A stretch of DNA of 64,000 nucleotides from Sulfotelmatobacter sp049792875 (GTDB taxonomy: Bacteria; Acidobacteriota; Terriglobia; Terriglobales; Acidobacteriaceae): positions 1 through 64,000 of the forward strand of contig JBARBI010000212.1 of the NCBI GenBank assembly GCA_049792875.1, read 5' to 3'. Below the pieces are notes generated by a model that worked only from the letters and a program-made list of their open reading frames with translations, made no database searches and was not told the DNA's origin. Each line of letters starts with the position of its first letter. Positions within the stretch are counted from its first letter, which is position 1. This document shows positions 53,175 to 62,469 of the stretch, piece after piece. A program made the translations under genes and the position numbers.

Positions 53175-54227
53175 TCATCCGAGGTAGCCCTTGGCCTTTA
53201 GGAGCTCCGCGTTGAGCACGGCCGCCCCGGCGGCTCCGCGGATGGTGTTGTGCGAGAGGACGGTAAATTTCCAGTCGAGCACACCGCAGGGGCGAAGGCG
53301 TCCGACGGCGGTCGTCATGCCGGCGCCAATGTCGACGTCGAAGCGGGGCTGTGGCCGATCGGCGGCCTCGAGGTAGACGACCGGACGCTCGGGAGCGCTG
53401 GGCAATTTCAACTCCTGAGGCTCGGCGCGATAGCCATTCCAGGCGGCGATGATTTCCTGCGGCTTGGCTTTCTTCTTCAGGCGGATGGAAATCGATTCGG
53501 TGTGTCCGTCTTCGACCGCGACGCGGTTGCATTGCGCGCTCATGGCGAAGGCACCGGGAATGACTTTCGAGCCGTTGAGTTGGCCGAGGAGCTTTTTCGT
53601 TTCCTCTTCCATCTTTTCTTCTTCGTTGCGAATGTAGGGGATGACATTACCCAGGATGTCGAGCGAGGCCACGCCGGGATACCCCGCGCCGCTGACGGCC
53701 TGCATGGTGACCGCCATCACACTTTCGAGACCGAACTGCTGGTGCAGAGGCGCGAGTGCCAGGACGAGGCCGATGGCGGAGCAGTTGGGGTTGGTGACGA
53801 CGTAGCCGCCGGATTTCTTGCGCCAGGACTGAACGTCAATGAGCTTGATGTGTCCAGCGTTCACCTCAGGGATGACCAGGGGTACGTTTTCCTGCATGCG
53901 CAGTGCACTCGAGTTGGACACCACGGCACAGCCTGCGTCGGCAAAACGGGGTTCGAGTTCAGCGGCGATTGAGGCATCCAGAGCGGCGAAAATAATCTTG
54001 GGCGCACCCTGGGGAGTGGCCGGAGAGACAGCCATGGCAGCGACCGCGGTCGGAATAGGCGTCTTAAGTCGCCAGCGCGCGGCCTCAGCGTAGACCTTGC
54101 CTTCGGAACGGTCGGAAGCGGCCAGCCAGGCCACTTCGAACCAGGGATGGTGCTCCAGCATCTGGATGAATCTTTGGCCGACGACGCCCGTGGCGCCCAG
54201 GATCCCGATAGGAATTTTGCGGTTCAT
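53175..54227 (-). CDS. asd: Aspartate-semialdehyde dehydrogenase
   Basis: 350 residues, of the longer archaeal/fungal-like class. NADPH loop ILGATGVVGQRFIQMLEHHP; Cys nucleophile in TNPNCSAIGLVLAL; VSGAGYPGVASLDILGNVIP in the substrate loop; and the C-terminal HNTIRGAAGAA. It makes aspartate 4-semialdehyde for DAP/lysine and threonine. It is first of the minus-strand lysine cluster. Confidence 0.95.
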   Translation of the reverse strand: MNRKIPIGILGATGVVGQRFIQMLEHHPWFEVAWLAASDRSEGKVYAEAARWRLKTPIPTAVAAMAVSPATPQGAPKIIFAALDASIAAELEPRFADAGCAVVSNSSALRMQENVPLVIPEVNAGHIKLIDVQSWRKKSGGYVVTNPNCSAIGLVLALAPLHQQFGLESVMAVTMQAVSGAGYPGVASLDILGNVIPYIRNEEEKMEEETKKLLGQLNGSKVIPGAFAMSAQCNRVAVEDGHTESISIRLKKKAKPQEIIAAWNGYRAEPQELKLPSAPERPVVYLEAADRPQPRFDVDIGAGMTTAVGRLRPCGVLDWKFTVLSHNTIRGAAGAAVLNAELLKAKGYLG

Positions 54228-54340
54228 AGAATACTTGGAATTCTATAACAGTCGAGGAAAGCAGATTCTCCCGCCCCTCAAATGGCTCGGGATCGGATTG
54301 ACAACACCAGCTTCCAATGCAAGCGGCGCGGTTCGCAAGT

Positions 54341-54502
54341 AGCGAAAGGAGGACTACCTCCGCTCTGTCGAAAATCCCCACTTTTGCCGCAAAGGACGCG
54401 GCAAAAATGGGGCAACCGAGGATTTCCTTCCTGTTCGGCGGACCGTGGGGTCGTGGGGCACTGCAGAAATCCATCAACTTGCCGATAGGGCAAGTTGGAG
54501 GG
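54341..54502 (+). promoter_or_regulatory. Structured leader of galT with hairpins
   Basis: Two strong hairpins lie in the leader. CCCCACTTTTGCCGC (54376-54390) pairs with GCGGCAAAAATGGGG (54398-54412) with one mismatch. CAACTTGCC (54475-54483) pairs exactly with GGCAAGTTG (54489-54497), and the stem runs directly into the Shine-Dalgarno GGAGGG (54497-54502). The first is not followed by T, so it is unlikely to be a terminator. The second may control access to the ribosome site. A smaller hairpin GGAGGactaCCTCC is at 54349-54360. Confidence 0.5.
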
Positions 54503-54508
54503 ATTCAC

Positions 54509-55534
54509 ATGCCCGAGCTACGCCAGAACTTCTTTACCAAGGAGTGGGTCATTATCGCAACGGAACGGGCCAAGCGGCCAGAGGATTTAGCGACGCATCG
54601 GGTCGTGGAGCCGATCCCGGAGTTTGTTGAAACCTGCCCGTTTTGTCCCGGCAACGAAGGCAAGACGCCGCCAGAGGTGTTGCGGACGCCGGTCAACGGG
54701 GAGCCCCGGGCGGTCCGCGTGATCCCGAACAAGTTTGCCGCATTGTCGAGCGATGTGCAGCCGACGCGCAGCCTGCAGCACTTGCGGCGGCGCATCGACG
54801 GCTTCGGCTTTCACGAAGTCATCATCGACAGTCCAGATCATTCCCGCTATATGGGGCTGTTGTCGGATGCGCATGTGGCCAGCATCCTGCGCGTCTACAA
54901 ACAGCGCTACCACGCGCTGAGCCTGGACCACCGAGTGAATCACATCACGATCTTCAAGAATCACGGGGCGGATGCCGGCGCGAGCCTGCAGCACCCACAT
55001 TCGCAGTTGATTGCGACGCCGGTGATTCCGAGCCAGGTGAGGCACCGTTTGTTCGAGGCCCTGCGCCACTATGACGACGCCGGGGAATGCATGTTCTGCC
55101 ACATGGTTGAGCGGGAAGTGGAAGACCAGACGCGGGTGGTCCTCAAGAGCGAGCGATTTGTGGCGATGGAAGTGTTCGCGTCGGCGACGCCGTTTGCGAC
55201 ACACATCTTCCCGCTGCGCCACATGGCCAGTTTTGGGGACATCTCCGATATGGAAGTAACCGATCTGGCTCGCGTGCTGCGGACTCTGCTGGCCAAGATT
55301 TATGTGGGGCTGGAGAATCCTGACCTGAACTTCACAGTTCGCAGCGGGCCGGCGGAGCATGCCGGGGCACGGCATTTTCACTGGTATGTCAGCGTGATTC
55401 CTCGGCTGACGCGCGTGGCAGGATTTGAGTTGGGGTCGGGAATGTTCATCAATACGGTGCTACCGGAAGCCGCGGCGGAATTCCTGCGTAATGTGTCGGT
55501 GGAAAAGGTGGCGGGAGCTGGGGCGGGGCAGTAG
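54509..55534 (+). CDS. galT: Galactose-1-phosphate uridylyltransferase family protein
   Basis: 341 residues from ATG 54509, behind GGAGGG. Histidine-triad fold: TCPFCPGNEGKTPPEV (zinc or structural Cys pair), FKNHGADAGASLQHPHSQLI (HPHSQ with nucleophilic His) and ATHIFPLRHM. Members exchange UMP between UDP-glucose and galactose-1-P; some are related nucleotidyltransferases, so the exact activity is inferred. No gal operon partner nearby. Confidence 0.85.
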   Translation: MPELRQNFFTKEWVIIATERAKRPEDLATHRVVEPIPEFVETCPFCPGNEGKTPPEVLRTPVNGEPRAVRVIPNKFAALSSDVQPTRSLQHLRRRIDGFGFHEVIIDSPDHSRYMGLLSDAHVASILRVYKQRYHALSLDHRVNHITIFKNHGADAGASLQHPHSQLIATPVIPSQVRHRLFEALRHYDDAGECMFCHMVEREVEDQTRVVLKSERFVAMEVFASATPFATHIFPLRHMASFGDISDMEVTDLARVLRTLLAKIYVGLENPDLNFTVRSGPAEHAGARHFHWYVSVIPRLTRVAGFELGSGMFINTVLPEAAAEFLRNVSVEKVAGAGAGQ

Positions 55535-55938
55535 CGAAGATAGACCCGATTCGAGGGGTGGCTGGGATGGGGGGCAGCCGCCCTCGGCTGTCCAGCCGGG
55601 CAAAGCCCGGCTTCTAGGTTTGCTGAAAAAACTCAGCATAAGCCCCGCATGGGCTAAACCCCGCAACGAAGAAGAGAAGGGCTTTATCGCAGCGCTCAAA
55701 CCGCTGCGCCACCCAAAGGCGCGACTCTGTCCAAGAACCCCCTGGACGGCCCAAGGCCGCCGCTCGACCCAAAAGCGTTGCGCCACCCAAGACGGCTGAG
55801 CCCCAAAGCCGGTCTATTCAGCGAAGTTGTCTAGCGGTCGAAGAAATCCGGTGTGGTGCAGCTAGAATTCGTACCACACTCAGGACGTCCTATCCTGCTT
55901 CGATCCCCGCCGTGCTATGCTCGCGTTAAGCGCCTCTC
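55535..55938. repeat. 404-base spacer filled with dispersed palindromes
   Basis: Contains a GGGGCAGCCGCCCTCGGCTG copy (55571-55590), then AGCCGGGCaaaGCCCGGCT (55594-55612), then TTTATCGCAGCGCT...GCTGCGCCACCCAAAG (55683-55718), a second, shorter copy of the last motif (GCGTTGCGCCACCCAA, 55775-55790), and small GC palindromes between. No ORF is credible. The lptFG start is at the right edge. Confidence 0.65.
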
Positions 55939-58257
55939 ATGCGGATTCTGACCCGCTACATTCTTCGCGAAGTGACCGCGCACGCGCTGATCGGCGCGGC
56001 GATCTTCACCTTTGTCCTGTTCACCCGCGATCTGGGACGCATTCTCGAACTGGTGGTCCGGGCCAGTGCTCCTTTACCCAGCGTGGCAGAGATTTTCTTC
56101 TTCACTGTCCCGCTCGCGCTGACCTACACGGTGCCCATGAGCGTGCTGGTCGGAATCCTGATCGGGCTGAGCCGTCTTGCCGCCGACAGTGAGATCACCG
56201 CCATGCGTGCCAGTGGTATGGGCGTGTGGAGCTTCCTGCGCTCGCTCTCGCTTTTTGTCATTGCGGCTTGGCTGGTGGCATTGTTCAACGGCCTCTATAT
56301 TGCGCCACGGGCACAGGCTGCGCTGGGGCACCTCGAAGACCGACTCAAGGGTTCGCAGGTATCGTTCGAAATCCAGCCCAGGGTTTTTTACGAAGGGTTC
56401 CCCAAGATCGTTCTGTACGTGCAGGACGTAAAGAGCGCCCAGGGGGCGGCGGTCTGGAAGGGCGTGTTCATGGCGAATTTGAGCGATGCCTCGAATCCCA
56501 AGATCACGCTGGCCAAGGAAGGGATCGTTGTCAGCGAAGGTCAGGACCGTCTGCACCTGCACCTGATTGATGGATCGGAGCACGAGACCGATCCCAATGA
56601 CGCCGGTCACTACCAGATTTCGACGTTCGAGCAGACGGACATCCCGCTTGATCTGCCGTCGACCGAAAGCAAGCCCGAAGAGTCGCTTCCCGCCGACGTG
56701 ATGGACACCTGGGCGCTCTGGCAGAAGGCGGGCCGGGTCGATGCAATTTCCGCGCGCTGGTATCTCATTGCCTTCCACAAGCGTTTCGCGTTGCCGACTG
56801 CGTGCCTGGTGCTCGCACTGGTGGGAATTCCGTTGGGCCTGTCGTCGAAAAAGAGCGGGAAGTCCGGCGGATTTGTGCTGACCATCCTGCTGGTGTTTGC
56901 CTATTACATGGTCTCGCTCATCGGAGTTTCGCTGGCCCGGCAGGGGAAGGTCTCACCGTGGTTCGGAGCGTGGCTTGCCGACCTGGTGTTTCTTGCCCTG
57001 GCAGTTTTTCTATTCTCGCGGGCCGAGAAGCACCCTCTTGAACTGGCGTCCTTCCGGGCGGTGTGGAAGAGGGACCCGGCGGGATCGCAGACTGCGGCCA
57101 TCCGAGGCCGCCGCGAAAACGCTTTTGAACGCGCCTCCACCCGGAGGCGCGTATTCAGCGCCAGTTTCCCGACGTTGCTCGACGACTATGTCCTGCGCGA
57201 CTTTTTTGTTTATCTGGGGCTGATCTTATCTACGTTTCTGGTGCTGATGACGGTCTTCACGCTCTTCGAGTTGCTGGGAGACATCCTGCGCAACCAGGTT
57301 CCAGCCGCGGTGATCGCCGAGTATTTGCTGAACGTCGCGCCCTACCTGCTTTACAACGTGGCTCCCCTGATCATGCTGCTGGCGGTGCTGGTGACGTTTG
57401 GCCTGATGCAACGGTCGAACGAGATTACGGCGATCAAGGCCGCGGGAACCAGCATCTACCGCATTGTTTCCCCCGTCATCGTAGCCTCTGCCGTGTTGGC
57501 GGCCGGGATATTCTTTGCCGACCAGTTCTACCTGCCCCACACCAACAAGCGTCAGGAAGCGCTGCACAACCAGATCAAGGGAAAACCTCCGCAAACCTAT
57601 CTCCGTCCGGACCGCAAATGGATTTTTGGACAACACAACGACATCTACTACTACCAGTTGTTCGATCCCGATCGCGACCAGTTCGGCAACGTTACTGTGT
57701 TTCAGCTGGATCGAGCCAGCTTCGCCATCACGCGCCGCATCCACGCCGAGCGCGCCCGCTGGGCCGACAGTCTGAATCGCTGGATCTATGAACAAGGATG
57801 GGACCGTGCCCTCAACGGGGCCGCCATCGCCAACTATCGCCCGTTCGATGTGGCCACGTTCCCCGATCTGCCGGAGACGCCGTCCTATTTCAAGAAGGAA
57901 GTCAAGCAGTACAGCGAGATGAACTATGAAGAGTTGCGACGCTACATCCGCGATCTGCAGCAGAGCGGATTTGACGTCGTACGCTTACGCATTCAGCTGC
58001 AGAAAAAGCTGTCGTATCCCTTGATCACGTTGATCATGGCCGTGCTGGCGATTCCGTTCTCGCTCTCACCCGGGAAAAAGGGAGCGATCACGGGAGTGGC
58101 TGTGGCCGTAGGAATCGCGGTGCTGTATATCGTTGTGACCCGGTTCTTCGAGGCCCTGGGGGATCAGAGTTTATTGCCGCCGGCATTGGCTGCCTGGTCG
58201 CCAGACCTGATCTTTGTGCTGGTGGGGGGGTATTTGATTTTGAAGGTGCCGACTTAG
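55939..58257 (+). CDS. LptF-LptG fusion, LPS-export permease
   Basis: 772 residues, about twice a single LptF or LptG. The first half starts MRILTRYILREVTAHALIGA with typical LptF/G helices and ends at about residue 370 (VFLALAVFLFSRAEKHP). After a linker rich in Arg/Ala (residues 375-410), the second half begins with TLLDDYVLRDFFVYLGL and has the helices, the periplasmic beta domain (FGQHNDIYYYQLFDPDRD) and the final helices of a complete second copy. LptF and LptG form the channel of the LptB2FG exporter. A single chain would replace the heterodimer; no lptB is in view. Confidence 0.9.
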   Translation: MRILTRYILREVTAHALIGAAIFTFVLFTRDLGRILELVVRASAPLPSVAEIFFFTVPLALTYTVPMSVLVGILIGLSRLAADSEITAMRASGMGVWSFLRSLSLFVIAAWLVALFNGLYIAPRAQAALGHLEDRLKGSQVSFEIQPRVFYEGFPKIVLYVQDVKSAQGAAVWKGVFMANLSDASNPKITLAKEGIVVSEGQDRLHLHLIDGSEHETDPNDAGHYQISTFEQTDIPLDLPSTESKPEESLPADVMDTWALWQKAGRVDAISARWYLIAFHKRFALPTACLVLALVGIPLGLSSKKSGKSGGFVLTILLVFAYYMVSLIGVSLARQGKVSPWFGAWLADLVFLALAVFLFSRAEKHPLELASFRAVWKRDPAGSQTAAIRGRRENAFERASTRRRVFSASFPTLLDDYVLRDFFVYLGLILSTFLVLMTVFTLFELLGDILRNQVPAAVIAEYLLNVAPYLLYNVAPLIMLLAVLVTFGLMQRSNEITAIKAAGTSIYRIVSPVIVASAVLAAGIFFADQFYLPHTNKRQEALHNQIKGKPPQTYLRPDRKWIFGQHNDIYYYQLFDPDRDQFGNVTVFQLDRASFAITRRIHAERARWADSLNRWIYEQGWDRALNGAAIANYRPFDVATFPDLPETPSYFKKEVKQYSEMNYEELRRYIRDLQQSGFDVVRLRIQLQKKLSYPLITLIMAVLAIPFSLSPGKKGAITGVAVAVGIAVLYIVVTRFFEALGDQSLLPPALAAWSPDLIFVLVGGYLILKVPT

Positions 58258-58305
58258 CTCGCGACTAGGGACATCGGGGCTTAAGCCCTCAAGGGAGCCA
58301 CAGGT

Positions 58306-58341
58306 TTTATCGCAGCGCTGAAAGCGCTGGGCCACCCAAAA
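58306..58341. repeat. TTTATCGCAGCGCT-type repeat, second location
   Basis: TTTATCGCAGCGCTGAAAGC (58306-58325), continuing GCTGGGCCACCCAAAA, matches the copy at 55683-55718 at 32 of 36 positions. Three of the changes fall in the AGCGCT-AAA-GCGCT stem region and keep it palindromic. It lies in the spacer after lptFG. Confidence 0.7.
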
Positions 58342-58392
58342 ACAGTCCCTTCTAAACCATTACCCCAACGCCACCCACCGCGAGCCTCGAAG

Positions 58393-59760
58393 TTATTTGA
58401 CCGCCACGCCCCATGGGTAGTTGTCCGTGGGGATCGGTTGCTGGACCGTGAGCGCCCCGGTGGCTGGCGTGATCGCGTATTGCGACACGGAAGGAGGCAA
58501 CCCATTGAAGTTGGTCACGAAAAGCCAGTTGTCGTCGGCGCGAATCGCGATGGATGTTGGCTGCAAACCGGTGGCCACCGTTGGCGGACTGACGGGCGCC
58601 AGGCTTCCCGAGACCGGGCTGATCTTCAGCGAAGAGACTGTATTGGAGGTCGTGCCCAAAACGTAGACGTTGTTGCCGAAGGGATCGACCACCAGCGGGC
58701 CTAGATCAGTCACGCTCCCCACCAGGCTGAATGGCGAACCTGCGACCGGCACGAGCCAGCCCTGGGGCAATGCTGGGCAGGTGGCAGATTGAGTCGTAGA
58801 ACCGTTGCACATGGTGTAGGCGCTGATTTTGCTCGTGAGGCTATTACTCACATAGACGAATCGGTTGCAAGGATCCACGGCGACGCCGACTGGAGTCTGA
58901 TCTGTCGACACCGGGGGCTCTCCCAACTGAGGGGTTAGCACGCCCGACGAGGTGTCGACCTGGAACTGAAAAACCTGATCTCCCAACCCATCGACGGCAT
59001 ACAAAAACTGAGAAGTGGGAGGGTTGATACCGGGCGCCGAACACACGGCATTCTGCACTCCATTGAGGCCGATGGGAGGGAACACGGTGGGCGTTGGCGC
59101 CACGCCCACGATATCGATACCCGATTGAGCGAGAGTGATAGCAGGAACCGAGGTGAAGAAAGGCGAGCCTGGCACTTCCGTCACGCCTCCGCCGTTCCCG
59201 ATGGCAAACACCGAAACCGAACCAGGCACGTAAAGCCCCGGGTTGTGCAGGGGATAGTCCGTGGTCGCCCGATCCGCGATGAATAGAAACTTCCCAGCCG
59301 GGTCCACGACCATCGCGCCCGGGACTACGGGCACCAACTCCTCGGTAGCTGTCCCCTGGATCATGACCGATCCTTGGGCAAACGAGACCGGGGTACCGGC
59401 CGGAGCGGTCGTTCCGTCGGAGTTGAGCTTAAACGCCAGGATGCCGGTTTTGCTTCCTGAACATAACGTACTGGCGTTGATGATGGCGTACGCATAGGCC
59501 CCGGCTGGGTCCACTACAATCGATGAGGGCAAGCCGTTCAGAACGCATGTCGAACTGGCCGTCGAGGAAGGCGGGTTACCGATCGCTGAAACGTGGCCAC
59601 TGCCCAGACTGAAACTGAACGTCTCGATCAACCCGGAGCCCTGGCTGCCCACGAGAACGAGACCATCGGACGAAGCCTTATAGCTGCTCCCGCACGCCAC
59701 CAGCACTCCGATTGAAACCAGAATCACCACCCCGAGCAGCCACCCGAATCGTTTCGACAT
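58393..59760 (-). CDS. Lipoprotein with YVTN-like beta-propeller repeats
   Basis: 455 residues from ATG 59760. Signal peptide and lipobox: GVVILVSIGVLVACGSS (Cys at about residue 22). The mature protein has repeated propeller blades (FLYAVDGLGDQVFQFQVDTS, FVYVSNSLTSKISAYTM, NNVYVLGTTSNTVSSLKIS), close to the lactonase/YVTN fold and similar in layout to the lipoprotein at 19697. No active site residues can be named. Confidence 0.8.
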   Translation of the reverse strand: MSKRFGWLLGVVILVSIGVLVACGSSYKASSDGLVLVGSQGSGLIETFSFSLGSGHVSAIGNPPSSTASSTCVLNGLPSSIVVDPAGAYAYAIINASTLCSGSKTGILAFKLNSDGTTAPAGTPVSFAQGSVMIQGTATEELVPVVPGAMVVDPAGKFLFIADRATTDYPLHNPGLYVPGSVSVFAIGNGGGVTEVPGSPFFTSVPAITLAQSGIDIVGVAPTPTVFPPIGLNGVQNAVCSAPGINPPTSQFLYAVDGLGDQVFQFQVDTSSGVLTPQLGEPPVSTDQTPVGVAVDPCNRFVYVSNSLTSKISAYTMCNGSTTQSATCPALPQGWLVPVAGSPFSLVGSVTDLGPLVVDPFGNNVYVLGTTSNTVSSLKISPVSGSLAPVSPPTVATGLQPTSIAIRADDNWLFVTNFNGLPPSVSQYAITPATGALTVQQPIPTDNYPWGVAVK

Positions 59761-60034
59761 TCTCTCGTTGATCTCCCTGTTGATGTGAGGTTTAAGGGTG
59801 CACACACAGGCGGCGCCCCGCCAGCCGGGTGCAGAAATCTGGAAAACGCGGGAAAATCTCAACCCATTTGTGTATCAGGAAAGCGCGGGAAGAGCAAACT
59901 CCCACAACGGCTATTGGAACCCTGGGAACGCCACGGAGTTGCCCGCTTTCCCCAGCAGTTCTAAGTATACGAGATTGGAGGGCAGACGTCAGACTTGCGT
60001 CACTCCAAGCGAACGTCTGAGGTCCGAGGTCGGT

Positions 60035-61444
60035 CTAACTTTGCCGCGCCGATGAAACCGGTTCCACTGTTTCTTCACTGCGCCGTCCACCCGAGATCAG
60101 CGGCAGACGAATTTCCACCATCAGCCCACCCTCCGGACGATTGGAAGCAGAAACCTTGCCGCCGTGGAAGCGTACGGCTCTCTCTGTGATGGCCAAGCCC
60201 AAGCCCACTCCGCCAGTCAGGCGCCCGCGAGCGTCATCGAGGCGATAGAACGGCTGAAACAATTTTTCCAGAGCAGCGGCCGGAACGCCAGGCCCCGAGT
60301 CGCTGACCCGGAGGACGGCCTCAGCTCTGTTAGTCCGGTCCTGAGACAGAGCGATCTCGACTGACGTTGCTTCCTGGGTGTAGCGGATGGCGTTGCGGAC
60401 TACGTTCTCGACCGCGCTGTGCAGCAGGGAATCGTTGCCGCGTACGCCCCAATCCCCTTCTGGGATGACGGTGTGCACGTGGCAGTGGCGCTCCTGCGCT
60501 TCAAACTCCGCATCTTCGGCAATGTTCGCCACCAACTCGTCCAGGGGCACCGGGGTTTGCGGCACACGCTGTTCCCCGTCTTCCAGGCGGGCTAGGGTCA
60601 GAATCCTGCCAATCAGTTCGTTGAGCCGGCTGGCTTCGAGTTCAATACGATCCAGCATATCGGCGCCCTCGACCCCGGTGCGCTGGCGCGCGAGGCCCAG
60701 TGCGACATTGAGTCGAGCCAGAGGGGATCGCAACTCATGCGAAATATCGTTCAGCAGGCGGGACTGAGCCTTCACGAGGAGTTCGAGGCGCTCCGCCATG
60801 GCGTCAAAGTCGCGCATCAAGCTCGCCACTTCGTCGCGCCTCTTGCTGGCCGGAGCGCCGCTCCGCGCTGTCAGATCGCCCGCCGCCAGTTGTCGCGTCG
60901 CGGCGCGTAGGCGCACGATCGGCTTGGTCAGATACCACGACAGGAAATAACAGACCAGGCCGGAAGAGATGATGGCGATGATCAGCCCCGGAATCGGCAA
61001 GCCACGCGGGCCAAAAAACACCCTTGGACCCGGGGGCATGCCCAGTACAAGGGTGTAGCGGTGCTTGCCGTCGGACGAAGCGCGCGAGTCTCGCTGCACG
61101 GGAGGAGCGGGAATAATGAATCCGTCGCGCGGTCCGCGCGGTCCGCCGGCCGCCACGCGCATGGCCCAGTCCGGCGCACCGCGATGCGAAACTTCATTCC
61201 CCCGCTCGTCAAACAGATAGGCCCGAAGGTGCTGTGACGCCTCCACACTCTCCATGTACTGCCGCAGGGCAGGTTCGCCGCCTTCTTCGTAAGCGTTGAC
61301 CGCGTCGTTCAGGACGGTGGTGCGCAGACCTTCCCAGGTTGAGGTGCGAGGACGGAACGCTACCGTAACCAGGATGGCGAGCACCACGAACAGGGCTTGC
61401 GCCATCCAGAACGAAAGAAAGATTCGCAGAAACAGGCTTTTCAT
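60035..61444 (-). CDS. cpxA: Sensor histidine kinase, CpxA-like
   Basis: 469 residues. First helix (residues 6-28), periplasmic sensor (about 130 residues), second helix (LIIAIISSGLVCYFLSWYL), HAMP (PIVRLRAATRQLAAGDLTAR), then DHp H-box ISHELRSPLARLNVALGL (phospho-His), N-box VENVVRNAIRYT, G boxes SDSGPGVPAAAL and GGVGLGLAI. Pairs with the adjacent response regulator (113 bp upstream). The Cpx name rests on the regulator type and the Spy/CpxP-like gene next door. Confidence 0.9.
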   Translation of the reverse strand: MKSLFLRIFLSFWMAQALFVVLAILVTVAFRPRTSTWEGLRTTVLNDAVNAYEEGGEPALRQYMESVEASQHLRAYLFDERGNEVSHRGAPDWAMRVAAGGPRGPRDGFIIPAPPVQRDSRASSDGKHRYTLVLGMPPGPRVFFGPRGLPIPGLIIAIISSGLVCYFLSWYLTKPIVRLRAATRQLAAGDLTARSGAPASKRRDEVASLMRDFDAMAERLELLVKAQSRLLNDISHELRSPLARLNVALGLARQRTGVEGADMLDRIELEASRLNELIGRILTLARLEDGEQRVPQTPVPLDELVANIAEDAEFEAQERHCHVHTVIPEGDWGVRGNDSLLHSAVENVVRNAIRYTQEATSVEIALSQDRTNRAEAVLRVSDSGPGVPAAALEKLFQPFYRLDDARGRLTGGVGLGLAITERAVRFHGGKVSASNRPEGGLMVEIRLPLISGGRRSEETVEPVSSARQS

Positions 61445-61556
61445 AGGGGAGTCTTCAGCTTGCTTTCAACTCTTCAGCTTGAAAGCTGCGTGCCGCCCGA
61501 AAATCTTGTTCTCTCCAAACCGTTTAGACCTCACGGGTTGAGGCTTCTATCCCAAA

Positions 61557-62264
61557 CTAAACTTTAGCCTTTTCTCGCGGGCGCGCGAAAATGTAGCCGA
61601 CACCACGCACGGTCTTGATGTGTTCGTCGCTGTCCGTGTCGCCCAACTTTTTGCGCACCTTGCTGACATGCATGTCGATGCTGCGGTCGAAGGGCGAAAA
61701 CTTGCGGCTCAGCACTGCATTGACCAGCCGTTCGCGCGGCACGACGCGCCCGGCTTCGCGTAAGAGTACTTCGAGTAGATTGAACTCGACGGAGGTCAGA
61801 TCTACCGGCTTGCCTTCCAGACGCACCGTCCGCGTCGCGGGATCCAGTTCCACATCGCCCACGCTCACCACATCAGGAGCCGACGCCGAACCGCTACCGT
61901 CTGCTCGCGTGCGCCGCAACACAGCGCGGATGCGCGCCACCAGTTCGCGTGGATTGAACGGCTTCGGGAGATAGTCGTCGGCTCCGATCTCCAAGCCCAC
62001 GATCCGGTCCACATCCTCGCCCCGGGCCGTGAGCAGCAGCACCGGCAGCCGCGAAGTCGCTCGAATCCTGCGCAGCACTTCAAATCCGTTGATGCCCGGA
62101 AGCATGACATCGAGCACTGCGAGCAGATAGTCGCCTGCCGTCGCCTTCTTCAGGCCACTCTCGCCGTCATGCACGCATTCAATGGTGAAACCCTCCGCTC
62201 GCAGATACTCCCCCACGAGGTGGCAGAGTTCCACGTCGTCGTCGATAACCAGAATCCGTTCCAT
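61557..62264 (-). CDS. cpxR: Response regulator, OmpR/CpxR-like
   Basis: 235 residues from ATG 62264 (the frame continues upstream without a plausible N-terminus). Receiver: acidic pocket DDDVELC, phospho-Asp in VLDVMLPGINGFEV, Lys in DDYLPKPFNPRELV. The C-terminal winged helix, SIDMHVSKVRKKLGD then IKTVRGVGYIF, is OmpR type. It is divergent from the Spy/CpxP-like gene and would bind the boxes in the shared spacer. Confidence 0.93.
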   Translation of the reverse strand: MERILVIDDDVELCHLVGEYLRAEGFTIECVHDGESGLKKATAGDYLLAVLDVMLPGINGFEVLRRIRATSRLPVLLLTARGEDVDRIVGLEIGADDYLPKPFNPRELVARIRAVLRRTRADGSGSASAPDVVSVGDVELDPATRTVRLEGKPVDLTSVEFNLLEVLLREAGRVVPRERLVNAVLSRKFSPFDRSIDMHVSKVRKKLGDTDSDEHIKTVRGVGYIFARPREKAKV

Positions 62265-62303
62265 CGCTGCCACTATTGTGCACCATCTAGAGAAAGGATC
62301 GCG

Positions 62304-62393
62304 GTAAAGAATTGTCAAACCCATGCCCGGGAGCCATTTGCCGGCTTTCCCGGATCTTTGACAAAACTTTACTCTGGTTGACCGTCTTTTTAC
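62304..62393. promoter_or_regulatory. Three GTAAA-N(5-6)-GTCAA boxes, candidate CpxR operators
   Basis: GTAAAgaattGTCAA is at 62304-62318 (plus). The inverse orientation gives TTGACaaaacTTTAC at 62358-62372 and TTGACcgtcttTTTAC at 62378-62393, the starts 20 bases apart. Escherichia coli CpxR binds GTAAA-N5-GTAAA, so each box matches the first half-site fully and the second with one change. They lie between cpxR and the divergent Spy/CpxP-like gene. Confidence 0.7.
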
Positions 62394-62469
62394 CGCCTTT
62401 TCTCCCTGATCCGTGTTCCTATCAGTGTACGCAGAGCCCGGGATTCCGGAAAACCTTTAGGAGTTACAC

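Noticed and set aside
54376..54412. Intrinsic terminator before galT
   Set aside because: The stem is strong, but no T-run follows on either strand.
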